Shown here one piece after another: positions 22,293 to 36,929 of a stretch of DNA of 64,000 nucleotides. The DNA comes from Pholis gunnellus (lineage: Eukaryota; Chordata; Actinopteri; Perciformes; Pholidae): positions 21,508,349-21,572,348 of the forward strand of contig OU342809.1 in NCBI GenBank assembly GCA_910591455.2, in the 5' to 3' direction. The translations under genes and the position numbers were made by a program. Positions within the stretch are counted from its first letter, which is position 1. Every line of letters starts with the position of its first letter. Under the pieces are notes generated by a model that was given only the letters and a program-made list of their open reading frames with translations, searched no databases and had not been told where the DNA came from.

Positions 22293-23447
22293 CAAAAACT
22301 TTGGCTGCAATGATATGTGGTTCTGTGTGGAAAAATTCTGTGGATGGATGTCCAAAGGAAAAGGATTACATTTTTTATTTAAAAAAACGAGAAACAGATT
22401 TTAAACTTCTTCATGAAAGCTTTCTTGGGGCACTGTGTGTGTGTGTGTGTCTGTGTGTGTGTGTGTGCAAAATGTGGCTGTGGCAGCAAATTGAGTGCTT
22501 AATGAGCTGAATAAATGGTGTGATGTGCATCCAGTTTAAACACTGCCTTGAGGTAAAAGCCAAAGCCTCCAGTGAAGTGTCGTTTATGGGCTTTCATGAA
22601 AGACGCGTGATACAAAAAGGCACCAGACTGATTCCACATTATTGTGGGTATTATGCGGAGAAGGACAAGATGCAGAGCACAGGGGGGAAATACAAAAAAA
22701 GTATATCTTTTTTCTCCACACATGCACACGCAAACACCCGCATGGACAAACGCACACGTAATCCTATCATTTGAAACTGCTTACAGAGACTGTGTTTAAT
22801 TCACTGTCTCTCACACACATACGTGCACACACTCTATCCTATCACTGTAAACTACTTAACTTTCTCACACACATTGAACTCCTTTATCCGCACGAGTATT
22901 TGAATCAACACTAAAAACCAATCAGTGTAAAACCAAAAGAAAGCCTGCAGTGTACTGTACTGCTATTTGTATGAATTACTGGAAATCAATTCTGTCTGAC
23001 TTTAGTTCGTGTTAATCTTCATTTGTCTGCTACATCATTGACGGCTATTTGGTCGTGTTGTTAATCTCTAATTGGTTCTCCAATGGAAATCACAAAGTTG
23101 GTCAAACCGTTAGACTAGATAACGCGGGCAATGTCAGCCCATTTATTTCCACTCTGTTGGTCTGGTTACTAATCAATGGTTTCTGTTACGGCCGATAAAA
23201 GCACACGCCGACGGATGACGGGGGACATTTGTACCGCTTTGTCCTCACGAAGAGGAAAAGAGGAAAACGCCATTCAAATCAAACCAATGTCGAAATTAGG
23301 CCTTAGGAGGCAGGTCGACTGAATAGATAACGTTTTGTGTTATTGAGTCACACAAATACTGTTTTAGGTGTCTCTGGAGAGGAATTATCAAGCAAATACC
23401 TTTGTGGACAACAGTGTCTACATTTCTGGTATTGCCTTTATTAACTT

Positions 23448-23640
23448 TTGTTCGACATTTTGGGAAATAAATTCCCCTTCTAGGTGAGTTTGATTAGAAG
23501 ATAGATACCACTCTCATATTTGTCCGTTCAATATGAAGCCGGAGCTGGTTAGCTTAGCTTAGCATAAAGACTGACTGGCTTTCTGAAGGCGAAAAAAAGA
23601 ACGATCAACACCTCTAAAGCTCCTTCATTTACATGCTATA
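23448..23640 (+). repeat. Teleost interspersed repeat with GCTTAGCTTAGCATAAAGAC core
   Basis: Contains in order TCGACATTTTGGGAAATA, AGATACCACTCTCAT, AATATGAAGCCGGAG, TTAGCTTAGCTTAGCATAAA and ACACCTCTAAAGCTC. This order is that of an abundant teleost repeat. An inverted relative lies at 60942-61085. Confidence 0.75.
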
Positions 23641-24816
23641 CGCCATTTTTTTTCTTCAAACTTTTGACAACATAGCGGAAGCCAAGACAAAAATGTCAAA
23701 CTATTCCTTTGATCCAAAAGAGTGACATTTTTAGTTTTTAGACTATTTCTTTTTACGCTGCATGTCGCTACACGACATCTTTTTAAAGTCAAATCGCTTG
23801 AAGCCACATTGACTCTGAGGAAGTAAGCAGAAGTAAATAAAGCACCGTTACTGATTGTTACTATTGGGGGCGACTGTGGCTCTGGAAGTAGAGCGGGTCG
23901 TCCGTTAGTCACAAGATCGGCCTTGGACTTGTCCATAGGTTTAACATTTTTTATATTCAGTTTGGCAGTCTTGATATCTTTGATCATATCGTTGATCCCG
24001 CTATTATTTCCACAGAAGTTTCAGCTTTGTCAGCTTTTTTTCCTAAACTATTAATATGCACGAACATGTCAGAAGTTAAAGTAGAATTCTTTTTTCTCTA
24101 CGTGTAAAAAGTGTAAATTACGTGAGTCAAGCCGTCAATGCGTGAGAGTTAACAGCACCGTAACTAAACTGCTCCGGTCCTCTGTCTCTCTCAGTGCTTT
24201 TTTAAAAGCAGACTGGAGGCAAGAGAAAAAAAGATTACCATTTGATGTATTTCATGAAGAGGTCAAGGAAAGCAAGTGGACCAAAAGCCCCAGTAAATAT
24301 TCTTAAAATCCAGTCAGTTCGCAGCAGCCCCTCAAGACCAAACAACATCGAAACACACACTCAGCAAAACACGGTGAGCGCTCCAGCGTTTTCCCCGCTT
24401 GATGAAATCAATCCCCAAATACCAGATTAGATTTACGGGCAGTCACATGCTTTGCACCGCAGAGGGTACTTTGTAATTCAGCCGAATATTATAGTTTTAG
24501 ATCGCCGTCCAGCTCGCACACCAGAGCCAGAGCCAGAGCCGTTGGCGTTCATCACATCATTAGTAAATCTGCAGCCTTTCCAATCTTGTCTAATTAACTC
24601 AGCAGGAGAAGCTTCAACTAGGTTAATCTGATACCTAGGGAGCAGAGGTTTAATACAGCTACACAAGCCTTTTTTCTTCTCACCTCTTTGCTTTCCCCCT
24701 CTCCTCTCCTCTCCTCTCCCTCTCTGAAATTTTCGATAATACAGTCCCTTTGGTCCAGAGGGGTTTTCAAACTGGGTTAATACACAGGTCATCCTATTGT
24801 GCCTCAAAAAAGGTTA

Positions 24817-24841
24817 CTCTCTCTCTCTCTCTCTCTCTCTG
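24817..24841. repeat. CT microsatellite
   Basis: About 12 CT units. Confidence 0.9.
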
Positions 24842-25454
24842 CTTGGTGACAGATGAGGGCGTTCATAGATGGAAAAAGGCAAACCAAACATAATGTCGAT
24901 TAACAAACAGGTGTGGTCTAATAGATTTGTATTGTAATCACCACTATGTTATTGTATCTTCACAGATTATTATTACAGATTTTGAGAAGTCGGCACTGAT
25001 TGGAATGGGTGTTCTGCAGTCTTTATCAAGGATTTTTATTCAAGTACGTTTTTGATAATGTTTTTTTAATGGACGTAAGTTCTGTCATTAAGTTTTGAAA
25101 GCAGCAGTCTTTCTTAATGGCCGGGTGAGTTAATTCTGTGTCCGTCCATGATGCATCCGATTGGTTGATCCGTTTCAGCAGGAAATGAAATAATTATGAG
25201 CTATATGTGGTGCTTCTACACCTCCCTGAACTTTAGACTTCAACATTCTTGTGGTGTTTTGATTTTCAGATAAGATGGGTTTTTTTAAGTCCTTGCTTTC
25301 AAACTGTATTGTGTTGCACTGTATACTGAAAAGTCTCCCTGCTATTAAGTCCACCACATTTACATCAATGAGGCAAAGCTAAGAAACATAGAAACACCAC
25401 CTCTCTGTATGAAGCGATACGATCAAGCAGCACCTCAAACTACACCCTCATGAT

Positions 25455-25530
25455 CAGGGATGGGCAATTCTTTTTCCCAAGGGGCCACATGAGAAACAGG
25501 GACTGTTGCGGAGGGCTGGAAAAAAAATGT
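25455..25530 (+). mobile_element. One end of a hAT-like element
   Basis: CAGGGATGGGCAATTCTTTT followed by CCAAGGGGCCACATGAGAAA is the terminal sequence of a common vertebrate/fish hAT-type repeat. The opposite end was not found. Confidence 0.55.
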
Positions 25531-25874
25531 AGATCATAAATAGTATGGAAATGGAGTTTAGAATAACAACAATCTTTAGGCTTATAACTTTAATATATTT
25601 ATGACAGTTACATTGATTTAAACTCAACTTGTTGCGTTGCCGCTCCTGTACGATCTCATGCAATCCAGTACAACAGATATCACACATATTCTGCCTTAAC
25701 AAAGATTATAGGGACCAACTTTTGTAAAAACCTCCAGACAGTGTTGCGTTGTTGCTATCTCTCTTTCTCTGATCATATCTGTGTGTAGTCGTATCTGCTG
25801 CCGCGTCACCGTAAGACGAGGAAAATTATGAGGACTGTCTCCGTGTAGTGGTTTGAGTCACATGCGGTGACAGT

Positions 25875-25893
25875 CCCCCCCCCCCCCCCCCCC
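25875..25893. repeat. C homopolymer, 19 bases
   Basis: Uninterrupted C run. Confidence 0.95.
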
Positions 25894-28800
25894 GGTGTAC
25901 GGTACGGTGCAATGTCAGGCAGGTGTTCGCAATATGTCACTGTGGGTGTATAAGGAAGCTGCTCTGGTATCAGTTTGGGAGGCTGAGTGTGACAGGGACC
26001 ACTTCAGAATGAATAAGTCAGACAGCCATCCATCACCATCGTCAGTTTGCTGGTGAGCTGAGGGCGTTCTTTCTCTCTGGATCATGGCACCATCTTTAAA
26101 TGACCCGTGGTCAGCTGGGAGCACATGTACAGAAAGCCGTCGTAAACACTTTCACCTCACTGATGATCAGATTCAGAACTCAGAAAACGCCCTATCCTGG
26201 AGCTCCAGCTAGCGAGCAGCTGACTGTGTCTGTTGCTATTTTGGTAACTGGTACCATGGCCCTGCTCTGATCACTTATGAACATATTGCCACCGGAAATG
26301 CTCCTGTCACTGATTTCTACGGCATCCTCTCTGGTGCTTTTCAGTTAATCCCACTCCTAAAGAACAAGCCGTGACTCTGTTCGAGTTTAGAAAAAGTACG
26401 TTTTTTTTTCTTTCTTTCTGTCTCTCTATTGTACGGCAACACAGACAGGAGCGGTTTCCAGGTGCTGCTGTCTGTCAAGTGTTCACTTCATCTCCTCCGT
26501 CTCCAGGAAACCCTCTCATCTCTTTGTCTCCTCTCGCCCTCACATCCCGCCACGGAGCGAGAAAGAGCACCCAAGGGAGGGAGAGACGAAGAGCAAAGGG
26601 ATCCCTCCTGCTCTCTTTTCAAGAAATGTGTAGAACCGAGGCCTAGTTAATCCACCTCCCCCCCGAACACTCTGAACCACCGCCTGACTTGAATTTAAGA
26701 TGCTCTCATTAGTTTGCCGTGATTGGGGGAGCATGCTTGACATGAGAGCTGTAGCGATTTCAACCACGTTGAACCATGAATGTCGACGGGTCAGTCTGAC
26801 CCTGTCTAGTTCACATAGCTCCATGTGTTCCTGCAGAAACCAATGGTAACCACTCTGTGACCAGCGTAACTGTGTGTTGTCCAATAGTTCAACCAGGTTT
26901 CCCCTCCTCCGAAAGATTGACAAGTGATCTAAGGATGACTTATTGTCATGGCAACACTGGTTTCCAATTGTAAACTTTGAGTCTGAATGTAACACATGCA
27001 GTCTCCGAAGTGCAGCTTGTTGCCGCTCACAAATGATTTGAGGCATGCACTTACAGTAACAGCCATTGTTGATTTTATTATAGCAATTAAGTCGTATATA
27101 GCTCTCGCATATTAAATCCCGTTTTCACACTTAATGTGACTTGCTTGTTATATTCCTTTGTGTTCTGGTAAACACAATTGTTAGATTGTTAGAAACAATA
27201 TGTCTGTTGTCTGTTGGGACCTAATGCTGTAACAAAATCATATCAGGCATGCCCCAGTGTATTACTGCAAGTGCAGGAGATGCTCTGTACACTCTCCTCC
27301 ATTGAGACTGGCCGTTAAAAACTGTCCATTGTCTGTCTGCGCATCAACACCACAACACGTTGTCCCTCCCTCAACTTATGTACTGTAGGAAGGAATATGT
27401 TCTCTCACTTGCTGACACTGCTGCCGGTTCACAGAGCTCATTCTTGCTAATTACAGCTGTTAATCTAAAGCTGCTTTTCTCTCCCCGCATCTATTTATGT
27501 TAGATTGGACTGATACAGACGTTTTCTGTTAACGAGTGCAGCTTTTACGTTGTGGCCGGCTGATAAGAAAGCTGATTAATGATACTGCTACTCGTGGAAG
27601 TTCATACATTGCTTCTTGGACAAGACTCGCCGCGTTGTCTCCTTAATAGATTTGTGCACATGGTTTTGCTTATGTGAGTGGTGGACGTGCACACAAACAA
27701 CAGATGTGCTGACTCAAGTTTATCTTGTTGATAAACAAGCAGCAGAATTACTGCGCTGGCTGGACAGAGTAGTCCATGCATACGTACATGTATTTTATTA
27801 CTTCGACTGTACACATTAATGTGGACGTCTGGAGGAAAGATGAAAATACTTCTTGACATCTGTTGCAATGGTAGCATTGTTCATAGAGCGTAGACTGGGG
27901 CACCTTCTGTCATCACTATTAGGGCAGAGCTTCCACACATAGCACCCAGAGTTTGCGTCGCGGGCTGAATTCCAGAGCAGTGTCATCCGTGCCTGCCTGT
28001 GTTGGGATGGATCGTCAATGCAGCAGCAGCAGCAGCTGGCACTGGGCCTCAGGACGGAGGACTCTCCTCCTCGTCTTCACTTTTGTATTCCCCTCGCCTC
28101 TCTCTTTAGGACCGAAGACTAATGGAGAGAAAAGGAAAGGAGGGGAGTTAAGGCGAAGCCCAGAGACACTAGCAGGGCTGGCAGGGAGACGAGAGGGAAG
28201 AGAGACAAGTGGTCGGTTCATGCTTTCTGTGCAGCTAAAAATGAAGGAGCACCATACGAATGCAGACACCCTCTGTTTACTTTGGCAGTCTTCGTTCTTG
28301 CACCTCCCATGATGATTGAGAACCTGAAAAATTGAGTGTGTAAGAGCTGCCGTAAAGAAATCCAGCTCTATCTCCCAGAACTGACCGTTCCTGACCCCCT
28401 TTAATTACTGTCGCTATGGCCGCCAAGCTCTCCATTCTCACAGGGCACATGAGCAGTTTACTACGGTAATGGTGGCAGAGTTAACACTCGAAATGTATAG
28501 TCTTTGAAAGTTAAGTCAAACAAAAGCAGGCTTCACATTTTGAGCTGATGACTGTCAATTTCCCCTACTGAAATGACAACTGTCGCTAGATTGGAACAGC
28601 TATAGCGATCTAATTAAGCTAGCGGTAGCTCCATGAATTGCTTGAAAACGCTGTCGGCAGCGTCATAATTTTCATAATTTTAAAATGAGAATCCTGTCGA
28701 ATGGGTCTTAAATACGCATCTGATGGCTACATATGGTACAAAAACACTAAAGGCTAAAGCCGCATTTCCCAGGCAAACCTCACCATGTAATGGTCCGTTT

Positions 28801-31800
28801 AGACATGGAGCTAAAGAGATAGCATTGTTCTTGTATTTCAGCATAGAGCTAGCTTGTGTTTTAATTATGATAAGGAAAAATGTAACTGCTGAGATCAGAC
28901 TGTTATTTAGTTTTAACAGAACCCCGTTTGCTTGCTTAGCTACATAGCTGTTCATAGTTTTTAAATAGTATGTTTTCACTTTTAAAAGGCTTTTTTCTTC
29001 AGAAACTTTGGCTGTGGTTGCTGGAATGTAAATGTCCCCAAAGACAATAAAGACGCTAAGAATGCTAACATTAGCCCTTTTTTTTTAACGTAACCTGTAA
29101 CGCCACAAACATATTAAGTTTGCTTGAGCATGCTCTTTGGCCTTAAGTAACACTAGCTTACTTCTGTATGTAGTAAGCTAGTTAGCCGAACATGCTAATG
29201 ATTGCCGCTTACGTTAAAGCAGATAAACGCTATACGTTTTAAAGGGTAAAAAAAACACACCACCCTACAAACTCTCTAAAGGCTTCGTATAACTCCTACT
29301 ACAGCCCCAAGCATGCTTTATTATAGAGGCCAACCCCTGCAGGCGTTAAGCGAGCGGACAGTTGGACACTATCATTTTAGTTCCTTTTTGTTAAGCCAGT
29401 CCTAGTAAGAGGCAACTTTTCAAGGTTTAAATGGCACTCAATTTCACATGCAACAGAGCAAGTGTGAGTGCTGTTTCCATTTGCTAAATAGCCAAAAAAC
29501 AGTTTTCCAGCTCAATTTTGTCAACAGCAATTTCTGTTGGACATCAGGGATGTTAAGCACCAAATGTCCCATCGCTTAGCAGTCGTATAATAACACCAAC
29601 TGGGATTTCAAGCTCACAGTGAAATACAGTTTCTGCCGCTGTAGCCAAACTACTTCAAGACAGTATGGGAGCCGTGAACAGGTCAGTTTAAAAGGATTGG
29701 AAATGATCGTTCTTGTTGTAAATTGCATATAGGTCACGCAGCACTCGCCCAAATGCAAATTACAGAGAAAATGATAGCATAGAGCAAAGATTAAATAGCG
29801 AGCGGGGAGGGAGTGTGAGAGAATTCTGCGTGTGACAGCAGGGGTTTGAATGATAAGAAGCCCGAAGAAAAAGTGAGGGACAGAGAGAGGAGGCGGAGGT
29901 ACTGAGATGCAGGGAGAAATGGAGACCTAAATGTAAGTCATTATGCATGGCAGATATGACAAAGGAGCGCTTGACTGTGTGTGAGAGAATGTTTTGGCAT
30001 AAGACGTGCGTGTGAGTGTGAGCAGTGTTAAGAACAAATATTTGATATCCACAGAATCATGTGACGGACGTGAAAGTGACAGAGAGAGAGCGGTTGCTAG
30101 CACGGATCCGTCTTCAAGGATGAACTCATGGGATGCATGACTGAGTAGGATTTCCATACAATGCTTATGAAGATCTTTTTGAGGGGTTGATACATGATGC
30201 CCTTCCACATGGGGTGTCAGTAAAACGGAAGACAATAGAAAAAAAAAAGCGGGTGGAAAAATGGAGCTGGGAAATGAAAGCGGGAGAAAGAAGTGATGGT
30301 TTCTGGTGATAGGCCTCTTCGCCGCTACCTTTTATTCAGCTGTCGGAGAAGAAATATTGTAAGTGCTCTTAAAGTGCACCCATTTTTTCCAGTGATTGGA
30401 CAAATGCGACGCTATCTAATTCAGATACAGATACAGATACAGGGCACAATGACTTATAAATCCAGAAAAAAGAAAGGCGAGTGAACAACTGAAGAGAGAA
30501 AGCCTTGTCCTTTTACCTCAAAGTAATGACTCGCTGGTCAAGTATATATCTCTGCTGTCAGATTTAAGACAGTAAGGAAGAACTGAGAGAGAGGAGGGAG
30601 GGAGGAAAATGAATCAAAGGACAGATACTAAGGGGAGGACCAGAATAAGTTGGAGAGGCAGTCACATAAATATAGAGTGAGATAGAAGGAAGGATGATTA
30701 TTGACCCTTGGTGGCGAGAGAAGGCAGGTCGTGGAATGAAAAGGGAAATGGAGGATGCAAGTTTAGTACTAGTTAGTATTATAGGAAGACACAAATACAC
30801 AATGTACATCTCATTTAGTAGGTCCATGGGCTAACTCAGTGCTGTTATTTTTTGTTTTAATGAATGAATTCAATATATAACTTATTCCTTGAAAAGTCAT
30901 TTTCATTAATTTGGCCGTAGCTGAACTCTCTGCTACATTACCTGCTTCTCTTCAGTGTGTTTCATTACCTGCTCTGCCTCACACGCCAGCAATCCAGAGG
31001 GTTGGGGGCGGCTTTACAACGAGAGCACACAGGCTGGCATTACCCAGTTAGCTGGTGAGCTCTGCGTAACACCAACAGTCGAAGAAGGGTTGCAGAGCGA
31101 GAATGCTGGGCTCAGAAAATGGACAAGAGCTTTTTGACCACTGGATGCACAGTATGCTGCAAGAAACAGGGCGTTGATTTAAATCCATCCCTGACAAGGC
31201 AGCACCGCTTGTTTTACGAACAACAAAATGTCTACAAATTAAAAACCTGACACTTTAGCCGCATTGCTTGGCACAATAACGGTAAAATACTGTCTGTCTG
31301 TCTGCAGCTAATCTCACATACTACTGGACCCATCTTCTTAAAAAGATGTAGCTCAATGACTTGGAGATCTGCACTCCACTGAGTGCACTTTTCCTGCCCG
31401 CCTGCCTTAATCCTGTGGTTTGTCTCGTACTTAGTGTAGTGTTTTGTTTTATGTTCTTTGTTTTCTTTCAGTTAGATAATTACTTTAACCTTTACTCTGC
31501 CGTTTCTCTGTGTTGTGTGTAGTGAGCATTGTTTCAAATCAAAAGTCTACATTTGACTACCACTAGGACACACACATCTAGAAACAGTTTTCAAAGAAGG
31601 TTCTGGTTTTAGCCTCAACGTTTCAAAATGATTTTCACCAGCAACTCACCAGAAAAATGCTCACAAGGTTTTGGCAAAATTACAGTATAAAAACCAGGGG
31701 CTTATGGAATATATAGGCATGGTTAAGCCTGTTTATGCCTGCTAATCCTCCCAGGGCCACTTCCCTTAACGTAGACAGGAAAATCAGCTGCATCTACTGC

Positions 31801-33143
31801 TGCATATGGCCCACTGGTCATACTGGTATGTGTTTATATGCCACCCCTGTGAGTAGTCCAGCAAAAGCTTGCTTGTTAGATTTACTGTCTGAAGTAACCA
31901 ATAAACCAAAAACTAATTATAATAGACAAACAGAAAGAGAGACATGATGAAAGAAAGGAGTTTACCTTCTTTCCTGTCTAGAGATGCCCCATTAGCTTTG
32001 TTGCTTTAGACTCTCACTCATCGTTATTATTTCAATAATAGTGTAACTCGCCTGTTAAGTGTTGTAGAGTAACAGAAACTGATAAACGGCAAAATAAAGA
32101 AAGGACCACAAGTGGCTGGTTGGGTTCTCATTTAGCTGATTTGTTGTTCATTGTGTTTCGTTACTTTTGATGAGGCTGACCGAATGAGTCCCGATGCAAC
32201 CAATTATAACTGTGTAACAAATCATTTGAATGCGATACTTCACCTGTTGAAGCTTGAATATGTTACCATATAACTGCGCTTAATCAGCAGTTGATGATTA
32301 AACCTAATTAAATTGAATGAAGGTTGCAAAAGGCATGCGGGTGTGGAACACAGTGTGCCACATGCAGCACAGGTCAGGAGTATGACGCCATAGCTGTAGT
32401 TACTGTATATAGATCAGCAAGACAGACTGAATGTCCACATTGTGAATCAGGAAAATGTCGCTTTCATGGCCTTAACTTTCTTAATAGGTTTCACAGGATA
32501 CTCACAGACACACACAGAAGTTCACTGCCGTGGTATGAAAATGAGGGTCAGGCCTGATGCAAAACATTCATGTTGTTATAAATAATAAACCTCTGCACCC
32601 ACAAATAAAGTGTGTCCTGTAATGTGCTATCCTGTGATGATAACTCATCTTACAGAGTGCCCACTGTTCTTGCATCGAGGTGTAAATTATGTTCAGTAAA
32701 TGGGACATGGCCTCAGACCAAACATCTCCTCGTCAGCACGAGGCATGGCTGTGGCCTAAATTGAAGCTCGGTGAGTTAATGGCTTCTGTTTTTCAGACCT
32801 TATTGTGTTTAAAAGTGTGTGTCTGTCTCTGTGTGCATTGGCTTCAGGCAGGCAGCCACAAGCTAGTCCCTGTGCAACAACTCTTTCGGCTGATAGCATT
32901 GTTGCAAGGGAATAAAAGCACACACGTTTGGTAATTTAGTTCATGGCTCTACATTCTGTGAGGAAAAGGTGCCTTGAAGCAGGTTTTTTTGGGGGAAGTG
33001 GAGCAAGCTGTAAACAAAACATAGTCTGTGTCTGAAATCAGTCTCTAATGACTATTGTGCATATTGAGTGTCTAGATGCTGACTCTGCACCTGTCTGTAA
33101 TAACGCAAAATGGCAAAACCTCAGTTTACTGGTTATTATAGAG

Positions 33144-33240
33144 TAGGGCTGCACGATTATGGCCAAAATCATAATTACGATTATTTTGATCAATATTGAG
33201 ATCACGATTATTTATCACGATTATTCATTAATTATTTTCA
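33144..33240 (+). mobile_element. One end of a hAT-type element (GGGCTGCACGATTATG)
   Basis: TAGGGCTGCACGATTATGGC followed by repeated ATCACGATTATT motifs, a well-known fish hAT end. The matching right end was not located. Confidence 0.55.
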
Positions 33241-35383
33241 GTGTTTTCCCTAGGTTTACAGCTTTTGGGGGGGGGTCAAGTTCATGTGCTAATATGTGTT
33301 AGCCTGTTTGGCAATGGACATTTGCCCGAGAGACTCCAGGAAGAGCTCGCAATTTATGTCAAAATGTTTACGCGGCAAATAAAGTTCATCAAAGACATCG
33401 GTACGAAGCGTCGCCATTTTTGCTGGACCAGTGCAGCTACAACGGCGTTTAGAATTATTCAGTAATTCAAGAAAAGCCATGTCTGTTACCTGTTTGGTAC
33501 CTCCTAGCAGTACAGTGTGGTGCTCTCAATAGTTGAAAAATGGACGCCACTCTGACGCATCCTGCTGCGTTGATTTTAATGGCAATGTCCGTTCTACTCC
33601 TATTCATTTCCTATAGGTGGACTTTTCTCTCTCTCTCTCTTTCGCGAATACAATGTATTCCAATCCCTTTATTCAAAGTAGATTGACATCTGAAAATAAT
33701 TTCCGTGGGGAAATTGTCTCTGACTTTCCAATTTAAATATGTCAATTGCAATATTGGGAACGATTGGGAATGTATTATCTGCAAATTGACACATAAACAG
33801 ATTATACTGCTGTTGCTTCATGTTAAATGAGGGAAATTGCATGTGTATATCCTATATACAAGCAGATGGCTCTTTCAGTAGAGGTCAGATTTGCTTTGAA
33901 CATACAAAACTAACTACTCGCAAATAATACCTCTTTGTCAAGTAATGACAGTAACTAATTAGCGTCAACAGAACAAAGGGAAACACTATTTTCACTGTCT
34001 ACTTTCATCTTTTGAAGAACTAAACTTTACCTAATGAACCATAGTGCTTGTCCCCTTGACCCCGGTTACAGAAATGTCACTGACAATGTCGTTCCTGTAT
34101 GTCTTCACCATTTTTTAATTTCCTATGCTGGGAATATGCTGCTCCTGTGAACCTTTTTGCGTCGTTCCTCAATATGCAAATTCCCATCTGGTGTGATTAT
34201 CTCTGTGACTCTCTGTCAGTTTTTCCGAGACCTCTGGGAAAACAAAATCCTCGGTTCCTTCGTCTCCAATCCCAAAAAGTTACTTTGTTAACCTCTAACA
34301 ACCTCGGTTAAGCAACCCTACCATGCTGTATAATCATTTCTAATTATAAAGTGTCCACAAAAAGGTGCTTAAAGGGATGCCAGGGACACCCAGAATATTT
34401 ATCTAAACCATTAAACTTAATGTCACGGTGTAGCCATAAAAGCAGTATCTAGTGTTTCAATATTTAACTTGGGTTAGGCATTATATAGAGCAGCTTCATT
34501 AAAGTGCATACAGAAATATATGGAAAATATGGAACAATTTTCTGGACAATTTAGCTTTACATTAAGTTGAATCAGCAACTCTCTGAAACCGTTTCCTCAC
34601 AACCTAAATCTTATAACCTTCATGAACATAGATAACTGTTGTATTAGACTGCATTAGCTTTGGCTAAGTGTCTATAATAAACTGGCAACTGAGTGTATAT
34701 GACGAATATAACATATGACATTTACATAACTGTCATTGTTGTCCGATTTTAAATTGTTATCTGTTTATTGTAAAGTTTAACAACTCAAATAAAAGCTTTA
34801 CTTCTTATATTTTATACAATGAAATTGTTTTTGCAATAAAATGAATCCACGGCTTCCCTTTTGCTTAAATATGAAATTGTCTCCGTGACAAGAGAAACTG
34901 CTGAAAAAGCTGAAGCAATTCATCAGTTATTTGTTGGTTTGTGAGGATTTGTTGCTTTTCCCCATTTATATAATCGTTGGGTTTCTGAGTAATGGTTGGA
35001 TAAAATAAGACATCTTTGGATAAAATAAGATATCTTAATGACTTTGGGAAACTGTGTTTTTATAGATCAAACAAGTATTAAAAAAAGAAATTGGCATTTT
35101 AATCGATAATGAAAATATCAGTCAGTGGCATTGATAACAATTTGAATTTCCATTCGTGGATTTAAAAAAAGAAATCCATAATATTATATCGAACCCCAAC
35201 ACTACTTTATTGATCATTATCAATCATGATTTCGCTGTTCCATAAAGTCTGTCTATGTATCAAAACGTTTTTAAATGTCATGACAAAAAATCCAAGAACT
35301 CCGTTCTGGATTTTAGTAATTAGGGAATAGTTACAGTCCACCGAGCAACCAAATGCGACAACATGTAGAATTTGCTACATCAG

Positions 35384-35470
35384 TGTTGCTCAAACGTTTT
35401 CTGTCATGCCCCCCTTTTGAACCCCAGCAAAGGATTCATGCCCCCCAACCAATAAATGATTGTGCAAATT
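35384..35470 (+). mobile_element. Possible hAT-Charlie-like end
   Basis: CAGTGTTGCTCAAACGTTTT resembles the CAGTGGTTCTCAAACTTTTT end of Charlie-type elements and is followed by a C-rich part (GCCCCCC twice). Second end not found. Confidence 0.4.
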
Positions 35471-36372
35471 AAAACATGTGAAACTTGCAGCTACATTCAA
35501 AAACAACACGTACGCTTTCCTTTATTCTAAAACACAGCTGTTTCCTTGCAGTAGGTAACATTAGTCAGTCCCTGGAAAGTACAATTCCAGATGTGTGAAT
35601 ATATCAGTAAACACACATTCAGATCATTCAGACTTAAGATGTGGGAGGAACATGAATTGTGAAATTGCGCAATAAAGCTGTTTTTGACGATTACATTTTA
35701 TGGAGAAGATTTCGAACAGTAATTTTGTGTAATCAGAGTGGCGGTATGACATAATTAACTGAAGGCAGGAATGAAAGAATGATCACTTTCCAGAGGACAC
35801 AGATAGCGGGTTCCCATGGCTACAGCCCAGTTGCAGAGCCAGTCATTCTGCTTGCAGTTTATAAAAATGGAGACTCTTGAATTCGGTGATAAATAACCCA
35901 CTATCTTCTTTTCAAATTGGCTGCTCTTTGACTGTGTCTAGTATTATTTTGTCTTGCTGTATTTCATTCCGTCGTTTTCATTTTCTCTCTTTTTACTGTG
36001 TCGCTCGAGGCTGGTCGTGACTTTCTTTCTGTTTCCAGATGGCGAGTACCTTCAAAGTCAGGGGCATTTGTCTCCGATACGTGGAAGAGGAGACATAAGC
36101 TCCATTTTGTAGCTGAAGGTCTTTCTTAAATTCTTTTTTTCTTTCTGTCAGACCAGTCCAGAAAGGTGTTTACCAACTTCTTTGGTATGAAAGGCAGTGA
36201 TTGTGACTTTGAGCAAAGCTCAGAGGTTGAAATATCCCCCCCAACCAGGAGGCGATGTATTCATTTTTACCAGAGATGGTTCATTTCGTTCTAGCACGGC
36301 TAGCAAACTTCCCCATCAATGACTCGTTTGGTTTTGTATTCTTTTAATACTCCCTAGCTGTATAGTTTAGAG

Positions 36373-36929
36373 CAGGGGTCTTCAACGTGTTTCAGGCCAA
36401 GGACCCACAAACTGACCCCCGACTATATATATTGTATAAAATTGTGTTTTATATTAAACTGGGCCTATACCATGTATAAACATGCCTTGTTATTGTGCAT
36501 TCAATACTAAGCTATTCAAATAATACTCAGGTTCATATATTCATGTTTTTATTTTAAACATGCAAGGTACAGTGAGCAGGGTGGCCGGGCCACTGCCATC
36601 TATAAACATACCTTGTCAGCTGATACCAATGCCAACATCAACATTGTCTGTTAATTGCATGATAATCATGCATACAAGTTATACAAATTGACGTTTTTAT
36701 TTTACACATAAATGTGGAAAGAAAATGAGTGATGGCCTATTAGTGCCACTGCCATGCATAAACATATATGTTATCTTGCATACAACACTGAACTATTAAA
36801 ATAATGGACAGATTCATGTTTAAAAAAAAGAAGAAAAAGAAAGGTTTAATCAACCAAAGATTTCGCGGACCCCCTGCAGTACCTCGGTGGACCCCCTAGG
36901 GGTCGCGGACCCCCTGTTAAAGACCCCTG
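36373..36929. mobile_element. Complete hAT-type MITE, 557 bp
   Basis: The ends CAGGGGTCTTCAACG and GTTAAAGACCCCTG are inverted repeats. The flanks GTTTAGAG (36365-36372) and GTTTAGAT (36930-36937) form an 8-base target duplication with one mismatch. The interior has repeated GCGGACCCCCTG near the right end and no coding frame. Confidence 0.8.
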